Assembly: GCA_041659605.1 (NCBI GenBank)
Contig: JBAZXW010000020.1
Span: 21,666-85,665, forward strand
Direction of reading: 5' to 3'
DNA: 64,000 bases
DNA from: Solimonas sp041659605
GTDB taxonomy: Bacteria; Pseudomonadota; Gammaproteobacteria; Nevskiales; Nevskiaceae
This document shows positions 19,239 through 27,729 of this stretch, piece after piece; positions within the stretch are counted from its first letter, which is position 1, and every line of letters starts with the position of its first letter. Both the position numbers and the translations under genes were made by a program. The notes beneath the pieces were generated by a model. That model did no database searches, was not told the origin of the DNA, and worked only from the letters and a program-made list of their open reading frames with translations.

Positions 19239-20091
19239 TGGACGCCGCATCGATGAAGCAATACGCGCGGCGCAAGCGCGTGCACCGCGCCGCGATGATC
19301 CTGTCGAGCACCGCGGCCGTGGCGGCCTTGGTCGCGCTGGCCTGGATTCTCGGTACCTTGATCATCAAGGGATTCGGCGGTCTGGGCACGCAGGTGTTCA
19401 CCGAGATGACGCCGCCACCGGGCAGCGACGGCGGCCTGCTGAACGCGATTTTCGGCAGCCTGGTGCAGACGATCATCGGCACCCTGATCGGCACGCCGGT
19501 CGGCATTCTGGCCGGCACGTTCATGGCCGAATACGGACGCAATACCAAGCTGACGACGACCGTACGCTTCATCAACGACGTGCTGCTGTCGGCGCCGTCC
19601 ATTGTCGTCGGTCTGTTCGTGTACGAAGTCATGGTCCAGCCGATGGGCCATTTCTCGGCCTGGGCCGGATGCGTCGCGCTGGCGATCCTGGTGATGCCGG
19701 TGGTCGTGCGCACGACCGAGGACATGTTGCTGCTGGTCCCGGACAGCCTGCGCGAAGCCGCGTCGGCCCTGGGTGCACCGCGCTGGCTGGTGATCCAGAA
19801 GGTGTGCTACAGCGCCGCGCGTGCGGGCCTGATCACCGGCACGATTCTCGCCGTCGCCCGCATCAGCGGCGAAACCGCGCCGTTGCTGTTCACGTCCCTG
19901 AACAATCAGTTCTGGAGCACGAACATGAACGCGCCGATGGCCAACCTGCCGGTGGTCATCTTCCAGTTCGCGCTGTCGCCGTATGAGGACTGGCAGCGTC
20001 TTGCCTGGGTCGGCGCGTTGCTGATCACCCTGACTGTGCTGGCACTGAACATCATCGCTAGGTCGCTATCCTCCGTGAAGGCGTCCGAACG

Positions 20092-20095
<4 letters not shown>
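19238..20095 (+). CDS. pstA: phosphate ABC transporter permease PstA
   Basis: 285-residue permease partner of PstC with six hydrophobic segments. GGLLNAIFGSLVQTIIGTLI, LLSAPSIVVGLFVYEVMV and the EAA loop EAASALGAPRWLVIQKV match the family. Several PstA proteins carry a 200-residue N-terminal extension; this one does not. Overlaps pstC by one base and pstB by 4. Confidence 0.95.
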
Positions 20096-20952
<857 letters not shown>

Positions 20953-20970
20953 GGGACACGTCATTCGTTG

Positions 20971-21000
20971 AAGCCCCGGGTTACAGCCGGGGCTTTTTTA
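20971..21000. terminator. bidirectional terminator between pstB and phoR
   Basis: AAGCCCCGG (20971-20979), 7-base loop, CCGGGGCTT (20987-20995), then TTTT on the plus strand. The T tract runs into the phoR stop codon (20998-21000), so the same hairpin can close both convergent operons. Confidence 0.85.
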
Positions 21001-22416
21001 TTTGCCCCGGCTTTCGCTGGCCGGCGCCGGGATTTCGGCGCGGTTCATGCGGTGCACTGGGAACACGCAGCTGAAGGTGCTGCCCACGCCCAGCTCGCTG
21101 TCGATCTCCAGCGCGCTGTCGAAGGCTTCGAGGGCGTGCCGTGCGATCGACAGGCCGAGCCCGGTCCCGCCGCTGGCGCGCGAGCGGCCGACATCCACGC
21201 GATAGAAACGCTCCGCCAGGCGCGGAATATCGGATGCGGCGATGCCGATGCCGCTGTCGGCGACGCCCAGACGCACGCCCGCGCCGGATTCCTCTGCCCA
21301 GCGCACACGGATGGCGCCGCCGGGCGCCGTGTAGCGAACCGCATTGCTGAGCAGATTGCCGACGATGCTCTGGAACTCCGTTTCGCCGCCGGTCAGCCGC
21401 AGGCGGTCGTCGATGTCCACCTCGAAGAGATGCTGGCCCTTGGACAGCTGGCGGGCGTCGTCCACCGCGCGGCGGATCAGCGCCGGAGCGTCGAGAAGAT
21501 CGTCGCGCATCTGCGTGCGGCCGGCCTCCAACCGCGCCAGCTTGAGCATGTCGTTGACCAGGGACTCCATGCGGATCGCCTGGCTGCGCATTTCGCCGAT
21601 CGGCGCCTGCCAGGGCTTGAGCACGCCGTTGCCCTGCGCGTCCATTTCCATCATGTCGAGATAACCGCGCAGAACGGTCAGCGGCGTGCGCAGCTCGTGC
21701 GAGGCGTTGGAGACGAAGTCGCGGCGCGCGGCGTCGAGCAGTTGCCGTTCGGAGACGTCGCGTGCGATCAGCAGCTTCTGCTGCCGGCCATACGGAATGA
21801 TGCGCAAGGAAAGCGTCTTGCTGCGATTCACCGGCGACGGCACCTCGACCTCGCGGTCGAAGTCGCCTTGGTCGAAATACCCGGTAAACGCCGGATGGCG
21901 GATCAGATTGGCGATGCGGATGCCGTAGTCCTGGTGCGGGCGCAAACCGAGCAGCGTGCGCGCCGCCGTGTTGAACCAGGAGATCTCGCCGCTTGGGGTC
22001 AGGACGACGGCGCCATCCGGCAGCGCGGCAGTCGACGCCTGGTACTCGCTCAGCATCGTTGCGAGTTTCTTCTTTTTCTTGCGGTTCTTGCGCTGCAGAT
22101 CGTGCAGGCCGTCGAACACCTCGCCCCACAGGCGCCCCGCGTCCGGCAGATGGGTCGCCTTGGGGCGCTGCAGCCAGACGCGCAACTGAATCAGGCGCCG
22201 CATCTGCGCCAGCACGTAAAGGCCCAAGACCGTCGTCAGCCCGCTGACTGGCCGATCCGCCAACCAGCCGAGCCCGCCGCCCAGCGCACTCCACCCCGCC
22301 AGGTGAATCAACTCGTGTCGCCAGTAGAAGGCCCTGGTCTCGATCGGACGGAAGGGATTCAGCCGCTCCGCAGCCTCATCGACCGGCGGCAGCGTGCGCT
22401 CGGGCCGGTCGATCAT
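20998..22416 (-). CDS. phoR: phosphate-regulon sensor histidine kinase PhoR
   Basis: 472 residues from ATG 22416. Two hydrophobic segments near the N-terminus (LIHLAGWSALGGGLGWLA and LTTVLGLYVLAQM) are followed by a basic stretch (RKNRKKKKKL), a PAS domain (LPDGAVVLTPSGEISWFNTA), the H box FVSNASHELRTPLTVLRGYL, N box VGNLLSNAVRYTAPGG and G boxes VADSGIGI and GGTGLGLSIA. Senses phosphate status through Pst/PhoU and phosphorylates PhoB. The frame is open for another 32 residues upstream into the inserted hairpin element, but MIDRPERTLPP at 22416 is the likely native start. Separated from phoB by that element. Confidence 0.94.
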   Translation of the reverse strand: MIDRPERTLPPVDEAAERLNPFRPIETRAFYWRHELIHLAGWSALGGGLGWLADRPVSGLTTVLGLYVLAQMRRLIQLRVWLQRPKATHLPDAGRLWGEVFDGLHDLQRKNRKKKKKLATMLSEYQASTAALPDGAVVLTPSGEISWFNTAARTLLGLRPHQDYGIRIANLIRHPAFTGYFDQGDFDREVEVPSPVNRSKTLSLRIIPYGRQQKLLIARDVSERQLLDAARRDFVSNASHELRTPLTVLRGYLDMMEMDAQGNGVLKPWQAPIGEMRSQAIRMESLVNDMLKLARLEAGRTQMRDDLLDAPALIRRAVDDARQLSKGQHLFEVDIDDRLRLTGGETEFQSIVGNLLSNAVRYTAPGGAIRVRWAEESGAGVRLGVADSGIGIAASDIPRLAERFYRVDVGRSRASGGTGLGLSIARHALEAFDSALEIDSELGVGSTFSCVFPVHRMNRAEIPAPASESRGK

Positions 22417-22419
22417 GGA

Positions 22420-22690
22420 TAGCAGCCTGTCGGGCTGTGCCACGCGACTGCGTTGCTGCCAGAAATTGCTCCAGGCAAGGCGCCGGACGCGCCGTTTGGT
22501 GATTCCAAACAAGCGGCCGGCAACGCCGCATGGCGCGATTTCTGGCGCAACCCGGAGGGACGGGACAGATTTGGCCCATCGCGGCGTCGCTCGTCGCTCA
22601 TGTACGTCAAGTACACCACGCTCCTCCCTCCTTGCGCTGGGCCAAATCTGTCGCCGTCGCAGCCGCGCGGCACAGCCCGACAGGCTGCTA
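22420..22690. repeat. 271-bp multi-hairpin element with 22-bp perfect terminal inverted repeats
   Basis: 22420-22441 is the exact reverse complement of 22669-22690, and the match continues imperfectly for about 11 more bases inward. Inside are two nested arms. Arm 1 pairs CCAGAAATTGC (22459-22469) with GCGATTTCTGG (22535-22545) and encloses GTTTGG-TGATT-CCAAAC (22494-22510). Arm 2 pairs 15 bases at 22564-22578 with 22638-22652 and encloses TGTAC-GTCAA-GTACA (22601-22615). No convincing gene lies within it. It fills the phoB-phoR gap exactly: its right end supplies the phoB stop codon and its left end lies 3 bases before the phoR ATG. A MITE-like or ERIC-like element is the best description. 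Confidence 0.85.
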
Positions 22691-23386
22691 GACCTTGTCC
22701 GAGAAACGATACCCCGACCCGCGCACGGTCTGGATCATGCCGTCGTAGCCGAACGGCTCCAGCGCCTTGCGCAGCCGGCGGATATGCACGTCGACGGTGC
22801 GCTCCTCGACGTAGACGTTCTGTCCCCAGACGCGGTCGAGCACCTGTTCGCGCGTGTAGACGCGCTCCGGATGACTGACGAAGAAATGCAGGAGGCGATA
22901 CTCCGTCGGCCCGAGCCTGACCGGCTGCCCCTTGGCCGTGACGCGCTGGCTCGCGGCGTCGACTTCGAGCCCATTGATCGCCACGCGCTCTTCCTCGCCA
23001 CCCGGCACGGCGCGCCGCAGCACCGCCTGGATGCGGGCGATCAGCTCGGGATAGGAAAACGGCTTGGAGACATAGTCGTCGCAGCCGATGTTGAGGCCGC
23101 GCACCTTGTCCTCCTCCTCGGCGCGCGCGGTGACCATGATCACCGGGATATCGCGCGTTCCCGGCTGCGACTTGAGTTCGCGTGTGAACTCGACCCCGGA
23201 CATGCCCGGCATCATCCAGTCCATCAGAATCAGGTCCGGCCGCGCCTCGGCAATGCGCAGCCGCGCATCCTGCGCCGTCGCCGCTTCCGCGACCTGGAAT
23301 TCGGCCCGGCTCAACGCGAAGCGCAACATCTCGCGGATCGGCGCCTCGTCCTCGACCACGAGGATCAATTTCCCCTGCATCGACAT
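22688..23386 (-). CDS. phoB: phosphate-regulon response regulator PhoB
   Basis: 232-residue OmpR-family regulator. Receiver domain with acidic pocket EDEAP, phospho-acceptor in LILMDWMMPGMSGVEF (Asp near 55), switch Thr/Ala (VMVTARAEEEDK) and Lys (DDYVSKPF). The winged-helix domain has GPTEYRLLHFFVSHPERVYT and VDVHIRRLRKALE, ending TVRGSGYRFSDKV as PhoB does. Expected to bind the PHO boxes before pstS and before its own gene. The stop codon lies in the terminal repeat of the hairpin element. Confidence 0.96.
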   Translation of the reverse strand: MSMQGKLILVVEDEAPIREMLRFALSRAEFQVAEAATAQDARLRIAEARPDLILMDWMMPGMSGVEFTRELKSQPGTRDIPVIMVTARAEEEDKVRGLNIGCDDYVSKPFSYPELIARIQAVLRRAVPGGEEERVAINGLEVDAASQRVTAKGQPVRLGPTEYRLLHFFVSHPERVYTREQVLDRVWGQNVYVEERTVDVHIRRLRKALEPFGYDGMIQTVRGSGYRFSDKV

Positions 23387-23407
23387 GATCTCATTAGAAA
23401 ACAGCCG

Positions 23408-23441
23408 CAGTATATGAACAAGAGATTAAAGCTCCGTGACA
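23408..23441 (-). promoter_or_regulatory. PHO box and -10 of the phoB promoter
   Basis: On the minus strand: CTGTCAC-GGAG-CTTTAAT (23441-23424), 10 bases, then TATACT (23413-23408). Half-site period 11 and box-to-minus-10 distance are those of a PhoB-activated sigma-70 promoter lacking a -35. The -10 is about 22 bases before the phoB ATG. Implies phoB autoregulation. Confidence 0.75.
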
Positions 23442-23509
23442 GGTCCGAAGCCCGAAAGCCCTGCGCGAATCGATTGGCAGCCTCTATGAGCAGGATCGGA
23501 AAAAATGCT

Positions 23510-23538
23510 TTGACCTATCAAACCCGCCTTCGTAGCAT
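23510..23538 (+). promoter_or_regulatory. candidate sigma-70 promoter of the peroxiredoxin gene
   Basis: TTGACC (23510-23515) and TAGCAT (23533-23538) with a 17-base spacer, 95 bases upstream of the start codon. No clear OxyR site was seen in the leader. Confidence 0.5.
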
Positions 23539-23633
23539 GCACCCCGTTCCGCAGAAGCACCTGGGTGATTCTGCGCCGACGAGCTCCAACCCCCGGTCAA
23601 TCCTTTAGCCAAACCCTTACACAGGAAATCGTG

Positions 23634-24230
23634 ATGAGCACTCTGGTCAACCGCGCCGCACCCGAATTCAAGGCCACCGCCGTCATGGCGGACGGCAGCT
23701 TCAAGGACATCAAGCTGTCCGACTACAAGGGCAAGTACGTCGTGCTGTTCTTCTACCCGCTCGACTTCACCTTCGTCTGCCCGTCCGAAATCATTGCCCA
23801 TGACCACCGCATCAAGGAGTTCGAAGCACGCGGCGTGCAGGTCATCGGCGTGTCGATCGACAGCCACTTCTCGCACTTCGCCTGGCGCAACACGCCGGTG
23901 AACAAGGGCGGCATCGGCCCGGTCAAGTTCCCGCTGGTCGCCGACGTCAACCACGAGATCACCCGCGCCTACGGTGTCGAGCACCAGGACAGCATCGCGT
24001 TCCGCGCCACGTTCCTGATCGACAAGGCCGGTATCGTGCAGCACGCGACGGTCAACAACCTGCCGCTGGGCCGCAACGTCGACGAAGCGCTGCGCCTGGT
24101 CGATGCGCTGCAGTTCACCGAAGCGCATGGTGAAGTCTGCCCGGCCGGCTGGAAGAAGGGCGATGCCGGAATGAAGGCCTCGACCGACGGCGTCGCCGAG
24201 TACCTCGCCAAGAACGCGGAAAAGCTGTAA
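23634..24230 (+). CDS. typical 2-Cys peroxiredoxin (AhpC/Prx1 type)
   Basis: 198-residue thiol peroxidase. The peroxidatic Cys49 is in YPLDFTFVCPSE and the resolving Cys near 170 is in GEVCPAGW, giving a typical homodimeric 2-Cys enzyme that reduces H2O2 and organic peroxides. The C-terminal tail continues to EYLAKNAEKL. The thioredoxin reductase 80 bases downstream is a natural electron source through thioredoxin. ATG at 23634 follows ACAGGA. The ahpC name would suit but ahpF is not beside it. Confidence 0.93.
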   Translation: MSTLVNRAAPEFKATAVMADGSFKDIKLSDYKGKYVVLFFYPLDFTFVCPSEIIAHDHRIKEFEARGVQVIGVSIDSHFSHFAWRNTPVNKGGIGPVKFPLVADVNHEITRAYGVEHQDSIAFRATFLIDKAGIVQHATVNNLPLGRNVDEALRLVDALQFTEAHGEVCPAGWKKGDAGMKASTDGVAEYLAKNAEKL

Positions 24231-24253
24231 GCCTCACGCTTGACCGATGGATG

Positions 24254-24278
24254 CAGGGGCCGGTTAATCCGGCCCCTG
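24254..24278 (+). terminator. hairpin between peroxiredoxin and trxB
   Basis: CAGGGGCCGG (24254-24263), TTAAT loop, CCGGCCCCTG (24269-24278). Strong 10-bp stem but followed by TCGTCTGC rather than a T run, so it may only partly terminate or may stabilise the upstream mRNA. Confidence 0.5.
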
Positions 24279-24311
24279 TCGTCTGCACACCCCGAAATAC
24301 GAGACGTACAC

Positions 24312-25268
24312 ATGACCGCCCAGCACCACCGCCTGATCATTCTCGGCTCCGGACCCGCCGGCTACACCGCCGCGGTCTATGCCGCGCGCGCGAACCTCAA
24401 GCCGGTGATGATCACCGGACTCGAAGTCGGCGGGCAGCTGATGACAACGACCGAGGTCGACAACTGGCCCGGCGACGTCCACGGTCTGCTCGGCCCCGAT
24501 CTGATGACGCGCATGCAGAAGCATGCCGAGCGCTTCGAGACACAGTTCATCTACGACCACATCAATGCGGTCGATCTGAAGACGCGCCCGTTCCGCTTCA
24601 AGGGCGACCAGGGCGAATACAGCTGCGACGCGCTGATCATTGCCACCGGCGCCAGCGCCAAGTACCTGGGCATCGAAAGCGAACAGACGTTCCGCGGCAA
24701 AGGCGTATCCGCCTGCGCGACCTGCGACGGCTTCTTCTACAAAGGCCAGGACGTCGCGGTGATCGGCGGCGGCAACACCGCGGTCGAGGAGGCGCTGTAC
24801 CTCGCCAACATCGCCAGCAAGGTCACCATCGTGCACCGCCGCGACAAGTTCAAGGGCGAGAAGATCCTGCACGACAAGCTGTTCAAGAAGGCCGCCGAAG
24901 GCAAGGTCGAGATCATCTGGGACTCGTCGCTCGACGAGGTCCTGGGCGATGCCAGCGGTGTGACCGGCATGCGCGTGAAGAACCTCAAGACCGGCGCGAC
25001 GCGCGAGATCGTGCTCAAAGGCGTGTTCGTCGCCATCGGCCACTCGCCGAACACCAGCCTGTTCGAAGGCCAGCTGGAGATGAACGGCGGCTACCTGAAG
25101 GTGAAGTCCGGCTCCGACGGCGACGCCACCGCGACCAGCGTGCCCGGCGTGTTCGCCGCGGGCGACGTGCAGGACCACATCTACCGCCAGGCGGTCACCA
25201 GCGCCGGCACCGGTTGCCAGGCGGCGCTCGACGCCGAGCGCTATCTCGACAAGCTCGCCGGCATGTAA
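24312..25268 (+). CDS. trxB: thioredoxin reductase
   Basis: 318-residue FAD/NADPH enzyme. FAD-binding LIILGSGPAGYTAAVYAAR at the N-terminus, redox pair in SACATCDGFF (CATC near 139-142), NADPH-binding VAVIGGGNTAVEEALYLA, HRRDKF, and C-terminal GVFAAGDVQDHIYRQAVTSA. Reduces thioredoxin, which in this window could serve the peroxiredoxin and sulfur-handling thiol chemistry. Start at ATG 24312 gives the standard length. Confidence 0.96.
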   Translation: MTAQHHRLIILGSGPAGYTAAVYAARANLKPVMITGLEVGGQLMTTTEVDNWPGDVHGLLGPDLMTRMQKHAERFETQFIYDHINAVDLKTRPFRFKGDQGEYSCDALIIATGASAKYLGIESEQTFRGKGVSACATCDGFFYKGQDVAVIGGGNTAVEEALYLANIASKVTIVHRRDKFKGEKILHDKLFKKAAEGKVEIIWDSSLDEVLGDASGVTGMRVKNLKTGATREIVLKGVFVAIGHSPNTSLFEGQLEMNGGYLKVKSGSDGDATATSVPGVFAAGDVQDHIYRQAVTSAGTGCQAALDAERYLDKLAGM

Positions 25269-25299
25269 TGGATCCGGGCCAGCAGCCAGTTATCCAGAG

Positions 25300-25761
25300 T
25301 CAGCCAGAGATGGCGGGACAATTGGCACTGGCCCGCTGCTTCTGGACCTGGCCCAGCGTGAGGTCATGCAGCAGCATGCCTCCCGCCATCGACACGAACA
25401 CCAGCAGCGAACCGCTGCTGAAGGTCGACAGTGAAGTGATCGCCGGACCGGGGCAATAGCCGCCTAGGCCCCAGCCGATGCCGAAGATCGCCGAACCGGC
25501 GATCAGCCGCACGTCCAGGTCGGTCGCGTTCGGCAGCTGGAACATTGCGGCATACAGCGGCCTGGGCTGGCGCAGCACCAGGCGGAATCCCGGCGTCGCC
25601 ACCAGCAGCGCGGCGCCCATCACGAAGGCCAGCGACGGGTCCCAGGTCCCGGCGAGATCGAGGAAGTTCTTGACCTTGTTCGGATCGGTCATGCCGGAGA
25701 CCGCCAGTCCGATCCCGAACAGCGTCCCCGACAACAGCGCAATTGCATCACGTCCAGTCAT
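25300..25761 (-). CDS. YeeE/YedE-family half transporter, second subunit (DUF6691-like)
   Basis: 153-residue membrane protein with about four hydrophobic helices. LLSGTLFGIGLAVSGMTDPN and FGIGWGLGGYCPGPAI are the signature of the short partner in split YeeE/YedE transporters; the Cys in GGYCPGP is the conserved pore-type residue. In YeeE such cysteines pass thiosulfate; related split pairs are linked to sulfane-sulfur uptake. It lies 11 bases downstream of the other half. The last 20 residues (GQVQKQRASANCPAISG) are a soluble tail. Confidence 0.85.
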   Translation of the reverse strand: MTGRDAIALLSGTLFGIGLAVSGMTDPNKVKNFLDLAGTWDPSLAFVMGAALLVATPGFRLVLRQPRPLYAAMFQLPNATDLDVRLIAGSAIFGIGWGLGGYCPGPAITSLSTFSSGSLLVFVSMAGGMLLHDLTLGQVQKQRASANCPAISG

Positions 25762-25772
25762 GTTCGTGGCGC

Positions 25773-26204
25773 TCAGATGAGGTGACGGACGACAAAGACC
25801 GTCAGGAAGCCGAACAGCATGAAAGTCAGCGTCGCGACGATCGAGCGTGCCGAAAAACGCGAAATGCCGCAGATGCCGTGACCCGAAGTGCAGCCGTTGC
25901 CCATGCGCGTGCCGAAGCCGACCAGCCCCGCCCCGAGCACCGCCGGCCACAGCTGTTCCGCGCCCGACAGCAACGGGCCCACCGGGCCTGCGAACAGCGA
26001 GTACAGCATGCCGCCCGCCACCAGGCCGCCGACGAAGTACAGGCGCCAGCTGCGATCGCCCTCTGGCAGGCGACCAAGCGCGCAGCCGAGAATGCCGCTG
26101 ACCCCGGCAATCCGGCCCGCGCCGAGCATCAGCAGCAGCGCGGACAGGCCGATGATCAAGCCGCCGAGCGCGGCGGAAATGGGTGCGAAATTCGTGATGG
26201 TCAT
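25773..26204 (-). CDS. YeeE/YedE-family half transporter, first subunit
   Basis: 143 residues, four to five hydrophobic helices. LIIGLSALLLMLGAGRIAGV at the start and FGTRMGNGCTSGHGICGISR at the end; the GNGCTSGHG motif holds the conserved channel cysteine. Together with the next gene it forms a split sulfur-compound transporter. Divergent from the CsoR/CstR-family regulator across a 180-base intergenic region containing a regulator-type operator, so repression of this pair by that regulator is the simplest reading. Confidence 0.88.
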   Translation of the reverse strand: MTITNFAPISAALGGLIIGLSALLLMLGAGRIAGVSGILGCALGRLPEGDRSWRLYFVGGLVAGGMLYSLFAGPVGPLLSGAEQLWPAVLGAGLVGFGTRMGNGCTSGHGICGISRFSARSIVATLTFMLFGFLTVFVVRHLI

Positions 26205-26324
26205 CGTTTCACCTGGCTACAAGATCGTTTACTGTCTGACCCTGGGCGCCCCTGTTGCAGCCTGTTGGTACGGAGCCTGCTTCAAGAAAGCGGCTCCGAT
26301 CGTCTCCTCGACGCTGGGCCTATA

Positions 26325-26340
26325 ATACCCCCAGCGGTAT
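26325..26340. promoter_or_regulatory. CsoR/CstR-type operator between the YeeE pair and the regulator
   Basis: ATACCC-CCAG-CGGTAT, an inverted repeat with one mismatch to ATACCC-N4-GGGTAT, the operator form used by DUF156 regulators. It overlaps AT-rich promoter-like DNA (TATAATACC, GGTATATTA) 45 bases before the regulator start. Close copies lie at 34453 and 48990. Confidence 0.65.
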
Positions 26341-26384
26341 ATTAGCTGTCCACCTCGCCGCCTGCCTCACCAAGGTGTCTTACG

Positions 26385-26669
26385 ATGAAAGCAGCTGCAC
26401 TCCAACCCAGCAACGAATCCAAGCAAGCCCTGATCGCGCGACTGCGGCGCATCGAAGGCCAGCTGCGCGGCATCCAGGGCATGATCGAGCGCGAGGAAGG
26501 CTGCGAGCAGGTTCTGCAGCAGATGGCAGCCGCGCGCAAAGCCCTGGAACGTGCCTTCTTCGCCACCGTGGCCTGCGCCTATGAAGTCGAAGCCTGCTCC
26601 GAGGATGTGGACGAGAAAGTCATCCGCAAGCTGCACTCGGTGTCCGATCTGCTGGTCAAGTACGGCTGA
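26385..26669 (+). CDS. CsoR/RcnR/CstR (DUF156) family transcriptional repressor
   Basis: 94-residue all-helical repressor. ALIARLRRIEGQLRGIQGMI (about residues 15-34) is the family's DNA-binding helix, followed by CEQVLQQMAAARKALERAFF. Cysteines lie at 40, 64 and 71. CsoR Cu sensors have Cys, then His 25 residues and Cys 29 residues later; here those positions are Ala and Glu, so copper sensing is unlikely. CstR persulfide sensors use two cysteines and no histidine; the spacing here (24 or 31) differs from the usual 29 but a thiol or persulfide switch is plausible. Beside YeeE/YedE genes and near sox, a sulfur role is inferred. Its end overlaps cbbR by 14 bases. Confidence 0.85.
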   Translation: MKAAALQPSNESKQALIARLRRIEGQLRGIQGMIEREEGCEQVLQQMAAARKALERAFFATVACAYEVEACSEDVDEKVIRKLHSVSDLLVKYG

Positions 26670-27621
26670 GCGGGGCTCCCGGATCGAGCGCATCCTGCGG
26701 CTGCGGCGAAGCGAAATGCCGCGCGAGAAACGCCTGCCCCTGTTCGAGAATGTAGTAGCGCAAGGCTTCCGTCGCCGGTGACAGCGTGCGCGCGCGGATG
26801 TGCGCCACGTGCCAGCGACGTTGCGCCGGCAGATCCTCGACCGGCAGCAGCCTGAGCGTGCCCAGGCGCTGCTCGATGACCGTGGTGTGCAGCGACAGGA
26901 AGCCGAGGCCCAGGTTCGCCATCACCGCTTGCTTGATGGTCTCGTTGCTGCTCAGGCGCATGACCACCGGCGGGCTGATGTGCCAGCGCGAGAAGTATTC
27001 CTCCATCACCAGCCGCGTCCCCGACCCGCTCTCGCGGATGATGAACGGCTGATCGGCGAGCTGCGCCGGCTCGACGTGCTCGACGCCGGCCAGACGGTGC
27101 TCCGGACTGGCAACGATCCCCAGCGGATGCACGCCAAACGGCTCGGCGCGCGTGTCCAGTTCGCGCGGCGGCCGGCCCATGATCGCCAGATCGAGTTCGT
27201 TGCGATGCAGCAGGTCCACGAGATGCTGACGGTTGCCCTCGATCAGGACCAGTTCCACTGCCGGATGCTCCTTGAGAAAGCCGGCCAGCAACTGCGGCAG
27301 GAAGTATTTCGCGGTGCCGAGCATGCCGACCTGGATGCGCCCGGCCTCGACGCGGCGCAAGCGCGAGACCAGGTTCTCCGCATCCTTGAGCGAGCCGAGC
27401 ATGCGCCGCGCATGCACCAGCAGGTACTCGCCCGCCATCGTCAGGCTGACGTTGGCACCGCTGCGGTCGAACACCTGCAACCCCAGCTGCGTCTCCAGCT
27501 GCCGCACCTGCATCGACACCGCAGGCGGCGTCAGATGCAACTCCTCGGCCGCGCGCGCGAAGCTCAGATGCCGGGCGACGGCGGCAAAGACCTGCAATTG
27601 GCGGATCGTGATGTGCAGCAT
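26656..27621 (-). CDS. cbbR: LysR-type activator CbbR of the Calvin-cycle operon
   Basis: 321-residue LysR regulator. N-terminal winged helix-turn-helix: ITIRQLQVFAAVARHLSFAR, AAEELHLTPPAVSMQVRQLE. The effector domain contains GNRQHLVDLLHRNELDLAIM and IIRESGSGTRLVMEEYF, both typical of CbbR. CbbR activates cbb genes in response to metabolites such as RuBP, PEP or ATP, differing by species. Divergent from cbbL with a 108-base shared control region; its 3' end overlaps the DUF156 regulator gene tail-to-tail. Confidence 0.93.
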   Translation of the reverse strand: MLHITIRQLQVFAAVARHLSFARAAEELHLTPPAVSMQVRQLETQLGLQVFDRSGANVSLTMAGEYLLVHARRMLGSLKDAENLVSRLRRVEAGRIQVGMLGTAKYFLPQLLAGFLKEHPAVELVLIEGNRQHLVDLLHRNELDLAIMGRPPRELDTRAEPFGVHPLGIVASPEHRLAGVEHVEPAQLADQPFIIRESGSGTRLVMEEYFSRWHISPPVVMRLSSNETIKQAVMANLGLGFLSLHTTVIEQRLGTLRLLPVEDLPAQRRWHVAHIRARTLSPATEALRYYILEQGQAFLARHFASPQPQDALDPGAPLSRT

Positions 27622-27634
27622 TCAGGCCGACATT

Positions 27635-27697
27635 CAGTATTTACTTAACTATGGGGTCAGTATTTTTGAATAGTTATTGAACTATACCCCCCCGTAG
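27635..27697. promoter_or_regulatory. cbbR-cbbL control region with CbbR-type palindrome
   Basis: ATAGTT-ATTG-AACTAT (27670-27685) is a perfect inverted repeat; a further AACTAT lies at 27647-27652, opposite ATAGTT, and the direct repeat CAGTATTT occurs at 27635 and 27658, 23 bases (about two turns) apart. This layout suits a LysR regulator with recognition and activation sites. ATACCC (27684-27689) within CTATACCCCCCCGTAG resembles half of the CsoR/CstR-type operator, but the second half is missing. Confidence 0.55.
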
Positions 27698-27729
27698 CAT
27701 GGCTGCGCACCCTTGGTGAGACCCCAGCC

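Noticed and set aside
22417..22512. 32-residue N-terminal extension of PhoR
   Set aside because: It is read through the terminal repeat of the inserted hairpin element and lacks family similarity; ATG 22416 begins PhoR-like sequence.
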